A program made the translations under genes and the position numbers. The notes under the pieces are model-generated. The model did not search any database, was not told where the DNA came from, and saw only the letters and a program-made list of their open reading frames with translations. From Phycisphaerae bacterium (GTDB lineage: Bacteria > Planctomycetota > Phycisphaerae > UBA1845): 49,742 bases of DNA. The stretch is taken from positions 1-49,742 of the forward strand of contig JANQQK010000089.1 of NCBI GenBank assembly GCA_028289375.1, written 5' to 3'. Below, piece after piece: positions 25,942 to 34,629 of the stretch. How positions within the stretch are numbered: the first letter of the stretch is position 1; each line of letters starts with the position of its first letter.

Positions 25942-26631
25942 CTACCGCTTCTTGAACACAAGAAAGTAGTTCTCTTCCAGCCCCGACTCCTGCGTCAGAT
26001 TCTTCTCCACCTCGAAACCCATCGACAACGCCTCTTTCACCACGGTCAGCCGATCAGCCCGCACATGTCCGAGAATCCAGTCGCGACTCACCCCCGGAAT
26101 GCGATCAAAATCAATGATGATCATCCGGCCATCGGGTCGCAACGCCCGCCGAATCGACGCCAGCGAACTGCCCGGATACTCAAGGTGGTGATACACATCG
26201 CACATGAACACCAGATCAACCGACTTCGGCGGCAACCGTGTGGACCGATTCGTACACAAGACCGTCTCAACATTCTGATGCCCCGCCTCCGCCACCCGCT
26301 GCTCGATGTGCTCGAGAAAACCTGGCAGAATGTCGACAGCGTACACCTTGCCTTCAGGCCCTACCTTGCCGGCAAACATCTCCGCAAAGAACCCGGTACC
26401 CGCCCCGACGTCCGCCACGTCCATTCCAGACGACACACCCGCCAATTCGACGATCTTCTCGCGGTTGATAAAGACCTCGCGACTCTCACCCTCGAATCGC
26501 CCGACCCACTCGGTCAGTTCCGTGTTTTCATACGAATCATTGATCCCTGGCGACACATTGCGCTCCGCAACGATGCACCCACCACCAACCAGCACGACCA
26601 TCAACCCCAGGAATCCCAACCTACTCCGCAT
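25942..26631 (-). CDS. SAM-dependent methyltransferase-like lipoprotein
   Basis: A 229-residue protein combining a lipoprotein signal (MRSRLGFLGLMVVLVGGGC) with a class I methyltransferase fold: MDVADVGAGTGFFAEMFA (motif I), KVYAVDILPGFLEHIEQR (motif II) and VDLVFMCDVYHHLEYP. Export of a SAM-binding enzyme is odd because SAM is cytoplasmic; the domain may act before export or bind something else. The second of two consecutive ATGs (26631) has better spacing from GGGAG. It overlaps the upstream hydrolase gene by 11 bp, so it is translationally linked to it. Confidence 0.82.
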   Translation of the reverse strand: MRSRLGFLGLMVVLVGGGCIVAERNVSPGINDSYENTELTEWVGRFEGESREVFINREKIVELAGVSSGMDVADVGAGTGFFAEMFAGKVGPEGKVYAVDILPGFLEHIEQRVAEAGHQNVETVLCTNRSTRLPPKSVDLVFMCDVYHHLEYPGSSLASIRRALRPDGRMIIIDFDRIPGVSRDWILGHVRADRLTVVKEALSMGFEVEKNLTQESGLEENYFLVFKKR

Positions 26632-27439
26632 CATCTTCTCCCTCGACCATCGGCTGCACGCCCGCCGCGACAAACTGCGGCCCATCGACCATCAACCGCG
26701 GCGCCACGTAATCGCGAATGAAACGCGCGTTGACCACGTCCGTATGCCCACCGTAATAGCCTGACCGCTCAAACTCCGCACGCCATTGAATGTTCTCGAT
26801 CTTCTCATACGCCTCGCGCGTTTCCGGATCCGCGTTGGCCGGCAGGTGGAAACCATGCAATCCCGCCGAGCACGCCCCGCAGAACTCCCGATCCGCCGTC
26901 CCCGCTGCCGGCACCAGCACCCCCAGCACGCCGTCACGATCCGACGTGAACACATGCACCCCGTCTCGCACCCGCGTCAGTGCCGGCCGCATGTCATAAT
27001 GCGCACTCAACGACGATCCCAGCAGCACCACGCTGTCCACCTGCCGATTCGCCGGCAATGCCTCCAACGCAAACACCGCCACCGCTGTCCCCGCCGACAG
27101 CCCGATCACATGCACAGGACGAAATGGATGCTCTTTCATGTAGAACACGATCCGATCGGCCATCTCCCGTGCTTTCGCCCGTTTGTACGCAAGCGTCGAT
27201 GTCTGATCCGCCACCACCCCAAACCCCGTATGCCACGGCGCCACCACAAAATCCCCCTCATACCCCGCACTGCGAAGCCCCTGCTTCACCCCGCGCGACC
27301 ACCCCCCAATCGCCCCGCCGCCAGCCCCATCGAAATAGAACACCTGCCCGAACTGATCAAACTGATGCCGATGAGTGTCCAGCGTCTCGCAACCCAGGAA
27401 CACCAGAAATACCGAAACCACCGCGCCCCGCAGCACCAT
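26621..27439 (-). CDS. Alpha/beta-hydrolase lipoprotein
   Basis: A protein of 272 residues. The short signal peptide ends in lipobox VFLGC (Cys17). The nucleophile elbow is HVIGLSAGTAVAVFALEALP (GLSAG), followed by SVVLLGSSLS, and a His in GYYGGHTDVVN near the C-terminus is a plausible triad His. FYFDGAGGGAIGGWSRG near the N-terminus resembles an oxyanion loop. Substrate unknown; an esterase or lipase role is likely from the fold. AAGGAG lies 10 nt before the ATG. It is the first gene of a three-gene minus-strand operon with two methyltransferases. Confidence 0.82.
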   Translation of the reverse strand: MVLRGAVVSVFLVFLGCETLDTHRHQFDQFGQVFYFDGAGGGAIGGWSRGVKQGLRSAGYEGDFVVAPWHTGFGVVADQTSTLAYKRAKAREMADRIVFYMKEHPFRPVHVIGLSAGTAVAVFALEALPANRQVDSVVLLGSSLSAHYDMRPALTRVRDGVHVFTSDRDGVLGVLVPAAGTADREFCGACSAGLHGFHLPANADPETREAYEKIENIQWRAEFERSGYYGGHTDVVNARFIRDYVAPRLMVDGPQFVAAGVQPMVEGEDDAE

Positions 27440-28041
27440 CTTGTCGGACTCCTTGTTCGCTCACCGTTCGCCGAGATCGTATCCGAACAAATCCCCGTTG
27501 CGAACATGTTTCGCGACCCAACCCAAGCGAGGTTCATCGAGACAGATCCCGAACGCAATCAGGCACGTCGTGCGGCTGGGCGTCGGCAGTCAGCCTGCGA
27601 ACGTCGCACACGCTTGCCCCATCTGCACGTCCGCAGCCAATTGGGAACGACTCCATTATGAAAGCACTGAGTATGGGACCGGCAGCCGCATCGTGCATGG
27701 TCGAGCAGCGCGCTATCCCGAAGCGCCGTGGGTGCCGCGTCTCGCCCATCGCCTCCCGACCGCAGCTCTCCGCCGATATTGAGTCGACACGGTCCCAATT
27801 GCAGAACAGGCGAAAGGTCGACGGTTCAACCTCAAGTGCCCACTTGGGAACGACTTATCGGCCACCCGCAGGCGGACATGGAAACGCAACGAACCGGCAC
27901 ATCGGTGGGCAAAATAGCCCAATCCCGGGGCGGTGGCGGGTAATCGCCCACAGCGTCCGCCGTTATTGATAGCGCCAGGGCCTGGCACGGCATTTGCTCT
28001 ATCTCTCCCAGCAGCCAAAACGAAAGACAGGGAGAAAAGCC
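27440..28041. other. 602-bp intergenic region between divergent operons
   Basis: No frame here has convincing codon use or a ribosome binding site. Two things stand out: TTGGGAACGACT occurs as a 12-bp direct repeat (near 27643 and 27846), and close to the PilZ gene GGCGG...GGCG...CGCC...CCGCC (about 27932-27962) can form a nested hairpin. The region probably holds divergent promoters for the hydrolase operon and the PilZ gene. A decayed gene cannot be excluded. Confidence 0.4.
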
Positions 28042-28404
28042 ATGACCGCAGCACTCAAAAAAGCCATCACCGACACGACCCGCAACGTCGCCAACAAGTG
28101 GATCAACAACGCCAGGCACTGGAGCAAGGGCGACACCTTCTGTGGCCTGCGTCGCCAGCCCCGCTACCAGTGGCACACGCCCATCACCGTCGAAATCCTC
28201 GAGGGCGACAACGCCGGCACCACCTGCTACGCCAACAGCCACGACATCAGCCTCGGCGGACTGGGGCTGAGTTGCCGCTGCGATCTCAACGCCGGCACCC
28301 TGCTGTGCATTACCGATGACAACGGCGACGCTGTCTTTGGCCGCGTCCGCCACTGCAGCAAGCACATCACGACCTACAAGGTCGGCGTTGAGTTCACCTG
28401 CTAA
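28042..28404 (+). CDS. PilZ-domain protein (putative c-di-GMP binding)
   Basis: A single-domain protein of 120 residues. After a helical N-terminal part, RRQPRYQW (37-44) supplies the RxxxR motif and HDISLGGLGL (67-76) the D/NxSxxG motif that together bind c-di-GMP in PilZ domains. It is probably a cytoplasmic effector for c-di-GMP; the partner is unknown. GGGAG lies 9 nt before the ATG at 28042, and an upstream in-frame start at 27994 lacks a ribosome binding site. A strong terminator at 28482 ends the unit. Confidence 0.85.
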   Translation: MTAALKKAITDTTRNVANKWINNARHWSKGDTFCGLRRQPRYQWHTPITVEILEGDNAGTTCYANSHDISLGGLGLSCRCDLNAGTLLCITDDNGDAVFGRVRHCSKHITTYKVGVEFTC

Positions 28405-28481
28405 ACCCCGCGGCTGCGGACCCCTGTCAGCTGCTGGTCCGACGCTTTCCATCCTTCCACGCGAGTACCATCGCTTCTCTC

Positions 28482-28519
28482 AGGAGCCACGGCCGCACCC
28501 CGTGGCTCCTGCCTTTTTT
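28482..28519 (+). terminator. Intrinsic terminator after the PilZ gene
   Basis: AGGAGCCACGG (28482-28492) and CCGTGGCTCCT (28500-28510) form a perfect 11-bp stem with a 7-base loop, followed by GCC and six T. Confidence 0.88.
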
Positions 28520-28669
28520 CAGCACAAACCGATTGCTTCATTTCTGCACCGGTGTCCCGTCTCGATCGTCAGGTCCATTTGGCTTGACCACGCCATAACA
28601 AAATTCGTAACATCAGTGTTCGAAGCGCGCCTGCGCCCTCCGCGATGCGGACGAGAGAAGGGAGCCTGT

Positions 28670-30637
28670 ATGCACGCACCACGCCAACCCGCTGCACGAT
28701 TGATGACGCGGATTCACATGACTCTACTTCTGATCACGGCAATAATGCACCCGGCGACATGGGCGTCCGATCAGTGTCCAGTCGATAAAATCATGTCTGA
28801 CGAATTCCGCACGTTTGAATATGTTGCCACCGCCGATGCCTCAGGTCGCTGGCTGGCCGCGGGCACGGAGGCTGTATCTGCGGGGGTCGACAATCTCCGC
28901 GTTTTTTTCTTCGAAGCTGACGAGGACGGTCGGTACCAACTGGTGCACTTCATTGAATCGCCGCAGGGTGATGCTGAAGATGCTTTTGGACGGGAATTGG
29001 TGTTGTGGGCTGACGGGGGTGGCGACGCCCTTGCGGTTGTTGGGGCGATGTTTGCCGACGGCGTCGAGACAGATCACGGTGCGGCGCATGTCTACGCGTT
29101 CAATGGTCAGGAATTCGCATTGCAGCAAACGCTCCTGCCGTTCGACACACATGAGCCGGAATTCGGCAGCGAAAACGGCGACCGATTTGGTGATTGTGTC
29201 GCCACGAACGGGCAGCGCATTGTCGTGGGGTCTCCATATGACGAACTCGATCCGGAGGACATCCCTACGGGGGATGATGGATTGAGAGCGGGCTCTGCTT
29301 ACGTCTTCAAATACGACGGTACATCCTGGCAACCTGAGCAGAAACTCCGAGCGTCAAACCAGGGTTCATTTGATTGGTTTGGATCAGCCGTCGCCATCGG
29401 CAGCGGTATCTGCGAAGGGCAGATTCTGGTCGGTGCATTTGAGGGGACGATCGTTGGTGGGTCGACAGGTGGTGTGTATGCCTTCACCTATAATGATGCA
29501 ACTTCTCAGTGGATCGAGACACCGGGTGTACTCCTCGGCGATGCCGCAAGTGGCCTGTTCTTTGGGTATTCGATGGATCTCCATGCGTCGGAGGATGAGT
29601 GCATTGCGGTTGTCGGTGCGCTGGGACAGGACGACGATTTCGTTTCTCGTGGGGGAGCCTACGTCTTTCGTTTTGATCCGAGCACCAAGACCTGGAATGA
29701 AGAGCAGAAACTCGTTCCCGCCGAGTCGGACAGCCTCAGAAACTTTGGACTATTCGTATCAACCTCAGGGGACAGGGTGGCAATTTTTGCCGCGATCGAT
29801 GATGAAGATGGAACATCGTTTATCTACGACCGCATGGTCTATCTTTTTGAATACGACGCACAGCAATCCCCGCCGTGGACCGAGAAGAGAAAATTTACGA
29901 CGCCGGGGACAAGGCGCGTTAATGGCTTTGCCGCGCGGGGCGCCGAACTCTATGAAGACAAGATGTTCGTTCCGGCGAGGACAGACTCCACCGTGAACAT
30001 CTCAGCCGGTGCCATATTTGAATACGATTTGGACACGGCCTATCTCCTCAGCAACGGCCCATTTCAGCCGTTCGCCGAACGGGCTTTCAACCTCTACATC
30101 GACCCGCGCATGGAGAGTACCGACCGGGCCGGTTTGGATATTGGCATCACCCAATTCAACCTCACGTTTTCCGAGCCTGTGCACGATGTCGGCGGTATGG
30201 ATTTGACGGCCGCTGCCTTTACAATAGAGAACACCGGCTCAGCTTCGCCGCCGAATGTTCTCTCTGTTGAGACCACAGATCGCCAAAATGTTACGATTAC
30301 GATTGATCGACCGATTACCGTCGATCAGTGGACCAGCGTTCGCGCCAATGTCGCTGGCGCAGCCGGTACATCGGCTTGCGCGTTGCATGTCGGTTTCCTG
30401 CCCGGTGATGTCAATCAGGATGGTGTTGTCGCGCCGACGGACCTCTTCAGAATCCGCCAAACTGTGAACCTCAGCCTGTCGCCCATCGACGGCGCCTTTA
30501 CCGATTACGTTGACATTGACCGCGATTCAAACATTACGCCGCTGGATCTCTTTCGATTCCGTCAACTCATCAATGGCATCGGACCGGCAACGCGCGCGTG
30601 GGGCAAGCAATCGCTGCCGTTTGGTCCAACGGAATGA
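28670..30637 (+). CDS. Exported FG-GAP beta-propeller protein with C-terminal dockerin-like domain
   Basis: A 655-residue protein with a signal peptide (hydrophobic stretch near MTLLLITAIMHP, cleavage near TWAS). Residues about 50-460 contain repeated blades of the form DRFGDCVATNGQRIVVGSP, FGSAVAIGSGICEGQILVGA and FGYSMDLHASEDECIAVVGA, as in integrin-alpha-like FG-GAP propellers. A following domain (about 480-590) resembles an Ig-like fold. The tail has PGDVNQDGVVAPTDLFRIRQ and VDIDRDSNITPLDLFRFRQL, two clear dockerin type I-like calcium loops. The ATG at 28670 follows GGGAG at 6 nt; the frame extends upstream to 28316 but overlaps the PilZ gene and its terminator. Confidence 0.85.
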   Translation: MHAPRQPAARLMTRIHMTLLLITAIMHPATWASDQCPVDKIMSDEFRTFEYVATADASGRWLAAGTEAVSAGVDNLRVFFFEADEDGRYQLVHFIESPQGDAEDAFGRELVLWADGGGDALAVVGAMFADGVETDHGAAHVYAFNGQEFALQQTLLPFDTHEPEFGSENGDRFGDCVATNGQRIVVGSPYDELDPEDIPTGDDGLRAGSAYVFKYDGTSWQPEQKLRASNQGSFDWFGSAVAIGSGICEGQILVGAFEGTIVGGSTGGVYAFTYNDATSQWIETPGVLLGDAASGLFFGYSMDLHASEDECIAVVGALGQDDDFVSRGGAYVFRFDPSTKTWNEEQKLVPAESDSLRNFGLFVSTSGDRVAIFAAIDDEDGTSFIYDRMVYLFEYDAQQSPPWTEKRKFTTPGTRRVNGFAARGAELYEDKMFVPARTDSTVNISAGAIFEYDLDTAYLLSNGPFQPFAERAFNLYIDPRMESTDRAGLDIGITQFNLTFSEPVHDVGGMDLTAAAFTIENTGSASPPNVLSVETTDRQNVTITIDRPITVDQWTSVRANVAGAAGTSACALHVGFLPGDVNQDGVVAPTDLFRIRQTVNLSLSPIDGAFTDYVDIDRDSNITPLDLFRFRQLINGIGPATRAWGKQSLPFGPTE

Positions 30638-31249
30638 CGCAGTGCCCGCCCGTCTGCGGCGAACCGCCGCGACGCGCCTGTGGCTGACGATCTCACCACC
30701 CGCCCAACGTCCACGCCCTCGAAACGTCGAACGGGCAACGGTCTATATGGCGTTCTGTCGTGCTCAGAGCATGCTTCATTTGCTGGTGGGATCCCACAAA
30801 CACAACGGGGGCGCTGGCATGAGGCTCACCCCGATAAAGGGCGAATTCGCTGGGAATTGCCCAGCCTCACGCCAGTCGCCCCCGCGGTTCGGAGGGGAAT
30901 CGGAAAAACAGGAGGACTGGTGCGTTTCGCGTTTTCTTGAGCTCGCCAAGCGGCGGAAAGTCCCGCGAAGACGCAGAGGACCTCGACCGGGTGTACGAGG
31001 CTAGACAGACCCCCGACCCAGGCCTCTGCGTCCCGCGGATGTTCCGGTGCAGAGTCGTTGGCCTCGGCGTTGCGAATGATACCGCTGTCGCTCAAGGCCG
31101 CTCGCGTTTCCGCTTGCACACTGAGTACGCGGTGTTGCCGGTGTTTCTGTCCGGTCATTCCATTTTTTTTTGATAACTTTTACGACCGCGCGAGAAAAAC
31201 GCTCAATGGTTGGTGACAACCCGCACAAACGGGTAAAATCGCAGATCGG
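30638..31249. other. 612-bp intergenic region upstream of the ECF sigma gene
   Basis: No convincing gene is seen. The region holds a small hairpin GCGGC/GCCGC just after the propeller gene, a perfect palindrome GTGGGATCCCAC (30786-30797), two long folded blocks (30807-30883 and 30963-31038), a run of nine T (31163-31171), and a possible -10 TAAAAT (31234-31239) only 10 bp before the sigma-factor ATG, which would make that mRNA nearly leaderless. Confidence 0.5.
30807..31038 (+). ncRNA. Candidate structured RNA made of two folded blocks
   Basis: In block 1, GGGGGCG plus CTGGCATGAGGCT (30807-30826) pairs with AGCCTCACGCCAG plus CGCCCCC (30863-30883), with one bulge and one mismatch, and encloses a hairpin GGGC(G)AATTC/GAATTGCCC (30839-30862). 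In block 2, GACGCAGAGG (30970-30979) pairs perfectly with CCTCTGCGTC (31023-31032), extended by CCGCG/CGCGG outside and CCTCG/CGAGG inside. Each block is about 76 nt. I matched neither to tRNA, tmRNA, RNase P RNA, SRP RNA or a riboswitch. The strand is unknown; plus is assumed because of the T9 run downstream. Confidence 0.3.
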
Positions 31250-31816
31250 ATGGATGAGACCAGGCCTTCACTGCTGATCCGCGTCAAAAAACGCGACGAC
31301 GAAACCGCGTGGCGCGAGTTCTACCACCTCTACGCACCCCTGCTCGACCGTTACGCCCGCAAACGAGGCCTCAGCAAGGAAGAGGCCGACGACGTCGCGC
31401 AGGAGTGCATGAACATCCTCGTGAAGAAAATGAAGGGATTCGAGTACGCCCGTGGCAAGGGGACATTCAAGGGCTACCTCTACCGACTCGTCTGCAACCA
31501 CATCGCCGATCGGATGCGCAAGAACACGCCGCGACAGGCCGCCAGCGGCGAACTCCGTCGCCTCGAAGCCAAAGACGACCACCACTGGGAGCAGTTGTGG
31601 CTGAAGCAGCACTTGAGCTTCTGCCTCGCAAACATCCAGGACGAGTTCTCAGAAACAACGGTCGCCGCATTCAAACTCTACGCCCTGCGAGAGTGGAGCG
31701 TGGAGAAGGTCTGCGAATCGCTTGGTGTGACAGCCAATCAGGTTTACCTTGCCAAATCGCGCGTGACGCGGCGATTGCGCAAGGAATTGAGCGAATACGT
31801 CGGCGATGTGCTCTAG
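31250..31816 (+). CDS. ECF-type RNA polymerase sigma factor
   Basis: A 188-residue sigma-70-family protein with only regions 2 and 4. Region 2 spans about 20-85 (EFYHLYAPLLDRYARKRGLS, EEADDVAQECMNILV, TFKGYLYRLVCNHIADRMRK). Region 4 spans about 125-185, with the helix-turn-helix WSVEKVCESLGVTANQVYLAKSRV. The style matches planctomycete ECF factors paired with Ser/Thr kinases. The next gene, 51 bp downstream, encodes a kinase with an anti-sigma-like zinc finger and is its probable regulator. Confidence 0.92.
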   Translation: MDETRPSLLIRVKKRDDETAWREFYHLYAPLLDRYARKRGLSKEEADDVAQECMNILVKKMKGFEYARGKGTFKGYLYRLVCNHIADRMRKNTPRQAASGELRRLEAKDDHHWEQLWLKQHLSFCLANIQDEFSETTVAAFKLYALREWSVEKVCESLGVTANQVYLAKSRVTRRLRKELSEYVGDVL

Positions 31817-31867
31817 GGATGCGTTGGCCGACGAGACAACCACACGTCCAGCCTTGAGGGTACCTGC

Positions 31868-34387
31868 GTGTCCGACTGTCTGACCGAAGTCGATTTTGAG
31901 CAATTCGACAGCGGCGACACCACCGATGCCGAGCTTGAGCGCATCAGCGACCACATCTCGTCGTGCGATGCGTGTCGCGTGGCCTACGAACGGTTTCAGA
32001 AGGATGAGAGCTTCCTGGCCGGCGCGCGATCCGTCCTGGACGATGAGGACGAGTTCACCATCCCCGACATCCCGCGTCGCCGCGAATTCTCGACGAAGGA
32101 CTTCACGTTCGAAAAGGCGCCAAGGCTCGAACTCTCCAAGCACCTGCCGAACATTGATGGCTACAAGATTGTTGATGTCATAGGCCACGGCGGGATGGGC
32201 GTGGTCTATCGGGCAGTGCAACTCAAGCTGAACCGTACCGTGGCGCTCAAGGTGCTGCCATCGATGATCGGGGCGGCCAACCCCGCTGCGGTTGAGCGGT
32301 TCCAGCGCGAAGCCAACGCTGCCGCCCGCCTGCACCACACGCACATTATCCCGATCTACGACTTCGGCGAGTCGCACGACGCCCACTACTACGCGATGGA
32401 ACTGATCCATGGGCAGCCGCTTTCGGTGCTCGTGCGTCAGTTTGCCCAGAAGAACGCAGCCAGCGCATCGCCGGCGCGGTTGGCGGAGATGCTGCGCGAC
32501 ACGACCTACGAGTCGCCAGACACCGGGCGTTCGCAGCCCTACCTGATGTCCGACATCGACGAGTCCCGCGTCACGATGGCCACGCAGGGATTCGGACGCG
32601 GACGCGTTTACTATCGGCAAGTCGCGCGTTGGATGGCCGACGCCGCGCACGCGCTACAATACGCCCATGGCCAGCGCATTATCCACCGCGACATCAAGCC
32701 TGCGAACCTCATATTGTCCGTCGATGGCCGCATCATGATCGCCGATTTCGGTTTGGCGAAGACGGAAGACGAGCATTCGGTCACGGTGACGGGGGCGCTG
32801 CTCGGCACGATTCGGTATTGCAGTCCCGAGCAGGCGATGGCCCGGCGGATCCCGATCGATCACCGCACCGACATCTACTCGCTGGGCGCGACGATGTACG
32901 AATTGCTCTGCTTCCAGCCGGCCTATCCGGGAGATGACGACAAGAAGGTGCTGGCCGCGATCATGACGCGTGATCCGGTGCCGCCGCGCAAGATCGTGCC
33001 GCACGTGCCGGCGGAGTTGGAGACGATCTGCCTCAAGGCGATGGAACGCGCTCCCGACGCGCGATACCTGACCGCCCGCGCGTTTGCCGAGGATCTTGAG
33101 CGATACACCAAGGATCTGCCGATCGTCGCCAAGCGCCCGCCGTTCCACAAACGTGCGATCAAGTTCGTCCGCCGACACCGCGCCGCGACAACGGCTGTGA
33201 CGGCCGGCTTTCTGGTCGTCGTCATGTCCGTGGCGGTTTATCTCTCCAACGTGAAGCAGCGCGAACTACGCGTCCAGAACTACCTGAAGGATTATCGTCG
33301 GGAAACCAACACCAATTACGACTATGACAAGGCCATTGACGTCATCGTGGCCGCCCTCGATCTGCGCCCTGACATGCTCGAGCTGAATTACAACTACGCC
33401 ATCGCGTTGAAGGAGAAATACAAACGTGGAAAGGGTGACGTCAAACACCTCGAGCGATCCCTTGAGTATTGTGATCGATCGCTGGCCATCGCGCCGTCGC
33501 ATCCACGCCCTGCCAATCTGAAGGCAGCCGTGCTTTATCTGCTCAAACGCTACGAGGAAGCCGAAGCCGTATGCCGACCGGCCATCGAGGAGCGTGACCC
33601 TTGGGCGGCATCCAGCCTTGTCAAAATCCTGTCGCTGCAGCGGCGGATCGAAGACGCGGATGCCATGTCGCGGACAGCGGCAAGGTTCGCGGAAGATCGA
33701 CGCAAGGAAATCGAACGGGACACCAAGAACGTCGACCGCCGCCCCGGAGAATTCAAGGCATTGGGCAGTCTCTGGCGGACGGTGGCGACCGTTCAGCTGT
33801 TCATTGGCGATCTTGAATTCGCCAAGTCGGCCATGAAAAAGGCCCGTGATTTGGATCCCGACAACCCGGGGACCCATCTGATGGAAGCCCGATTGCTGCT
33901 GGCGCACGATGACAACAACGAAGGGGATAGAGCCGATCTGGTCACGGCCGCCAACAACGCGCGCAAGGGGCTGAGCAAGAAGAAGTACGACGTTAACGAT
34001 GTTCGGTTCACGGGCACCCTGCTCCAGGCCATGCTCAGGGACGATAAGAATGATCTGGTGATCGGCATATTCAACGACCTCGCCATCGCCGACAACGACA
34101 TCCCCGTCGACCACCACCTGATCGTCGCCATCGCCCACGCGAGGCTCGCCATTGAGTGTGCAAGCGAGGATGAACCCGACATCGCCCAATCCCACATCGC
34201 CGCAGCCCAGGACGACCTTCGCCAGGCAAACGCCAAGTGGCCTGACGAACTTCGCGAACCAGGCCAATACGACGTCAACGCCGACCGCGAGATCCTTTGG
34301 TTCCAGACAGCCGATGAATTGCTCGCCTTGCGGGCCGAGGCAGTCGGATTGCTCGATCAGGCGACCGATAATCCGCAGAATCGTTAA
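31868..34387 (+). CDS. Membrane Ser/Thr kinase with N-terminal anti-sigma zinc finger and C-terminal TPR region
   Basis: An 839-residue protein starting at GTG, with GAGGG upstream. H29, C33 and C36 (HISSCDAC) form an HxxxCxxC anti-sigma zinc finger. The kinase domain spans about 99-385: GHGGMG (106-111), VALK (K128), HRDIKPAN (D275), DFG (293-295) and SPEQ. A kinase insert of about 60 residues (about 190-250, rich in Ser, Thr and Arg) lies before the catalytic loop. A transmembrane helix follows at about 440-460, then TPR-like repeats to the C-terminus, presumably extracytoplasmic. Together with the adjacent ECF factor this suggests a pathway in which an outside signal changes kinase activity and releases the sigma factor. 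Confidence 0.92.
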   Translation: MSDCLTEVDFEQFDSGDTTDAELERISDHISSCDACRVAYERFQKDESFLAGARSVLDDEDEFTIPDIPRRREFSTKDFTFEKAPRLELSKHLPNIDGYKIVDVIGHGGMGVVYRAVQLKLNRTVALKVLPSMIGAANPAAVERFQREANAAARLHHTHIIPIYDFGESHDAHYYAMELIHGQPLSVLVRQFAQKNAASASPARLAEMLRDTTYESPDTGRSQPYLMSDIDESRVTMATQGFGRGRVYYRQVARWMADAAHALQYAHGQRIIHRDIKPANLILSVDGRIMIADFGLAKTEDEHSVTVTGALLGTIRYCSPEQAMARRIPIDHRTDIYSLGATMYELLCFQPAYPGDDDKKVLAAIMTRDPVPPRKIVPHVPAELETICLKAMERAPDARYLTARAFAEDLERYTKDLPIVAKRPPFHKRAIKFVRRHRAATTAVTAGFLVVVMSVAVYLSNVKQRELRVQNYLKDYRRETNTNYDYDKAIDVIVAALDLRPDMLELNYNYAIALKEKYKRGKGDVKHLERSLEYCDRSLAIAPSHPRPANLKAAVLYLLKRYEEAEAVCRPAIEERDPWAASSLVKILSLQRRIEDADAMSRTAARFAEDRRKEIERDTKNVDRRPGEFKALGSLWRTVATVQLFIGDLEFAKSAMKKARDLDPDNPGTHLMEARLLLAHDDNNEGDRADLVTAANNARKGLSKKKYDVNDVRFTGTLLQAMLRDDKNDLVIGIFNDLAIADNDIPVDHHLIVAIAHARLAIECASEDEPDIAQSHIAAAQDDLRQANAKWPDELREPGQYDVNADREILWFQTADELLALRAEAVGLLDQATDNPQNR

Positions 34388-34629
34388 TATCGCCCCAGAA
34401 TAGCCCGTTCCAGATTGGAAATGATTGGCGCCCGCTTGATCCATCTGATAGCATGGTGGGTTCTTGGAACGCCGCAACGGTCGTTCCGCGCCTGCGGATT
34501 ACGAGGCTTCCGGCAGGTGTCGCGGGGTGCGATCAGTGTTCGTCCACCGGTGCCGTACCGGTGCGCCTCGACTCCCGCATGATCGTTGCAGAATCACAAT
34601 CGAAAACGACCACCTGCAGGAGAGCCATC

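Noticed and set aside
26786..27969. Long plus-strand open frames over the hydrolase gene and the following gap
   Set aside because: They are Arg/Pro/His-rich antisense shadows of GC-rich coding sequence without ribosome binding sites or motifs.
30807..30883. A tRNA, since the outer stem is 7 bp and the block is 77 nt
   Set aside because: No TTCGA-type T loop, no anticodon arm, and the outer stem continues far past 7 bp.
30920..31040. Possible RNase P RNA because of the string GGCGGAAAGTCCCGCG
   Set aside because: It resembles the conserved GGAAAGTCC segment of RNase P RNA, but the other conserved regions (such as the AGAACCCGGCTTA-like end) are not found nearby, and the folding blocks do not match.
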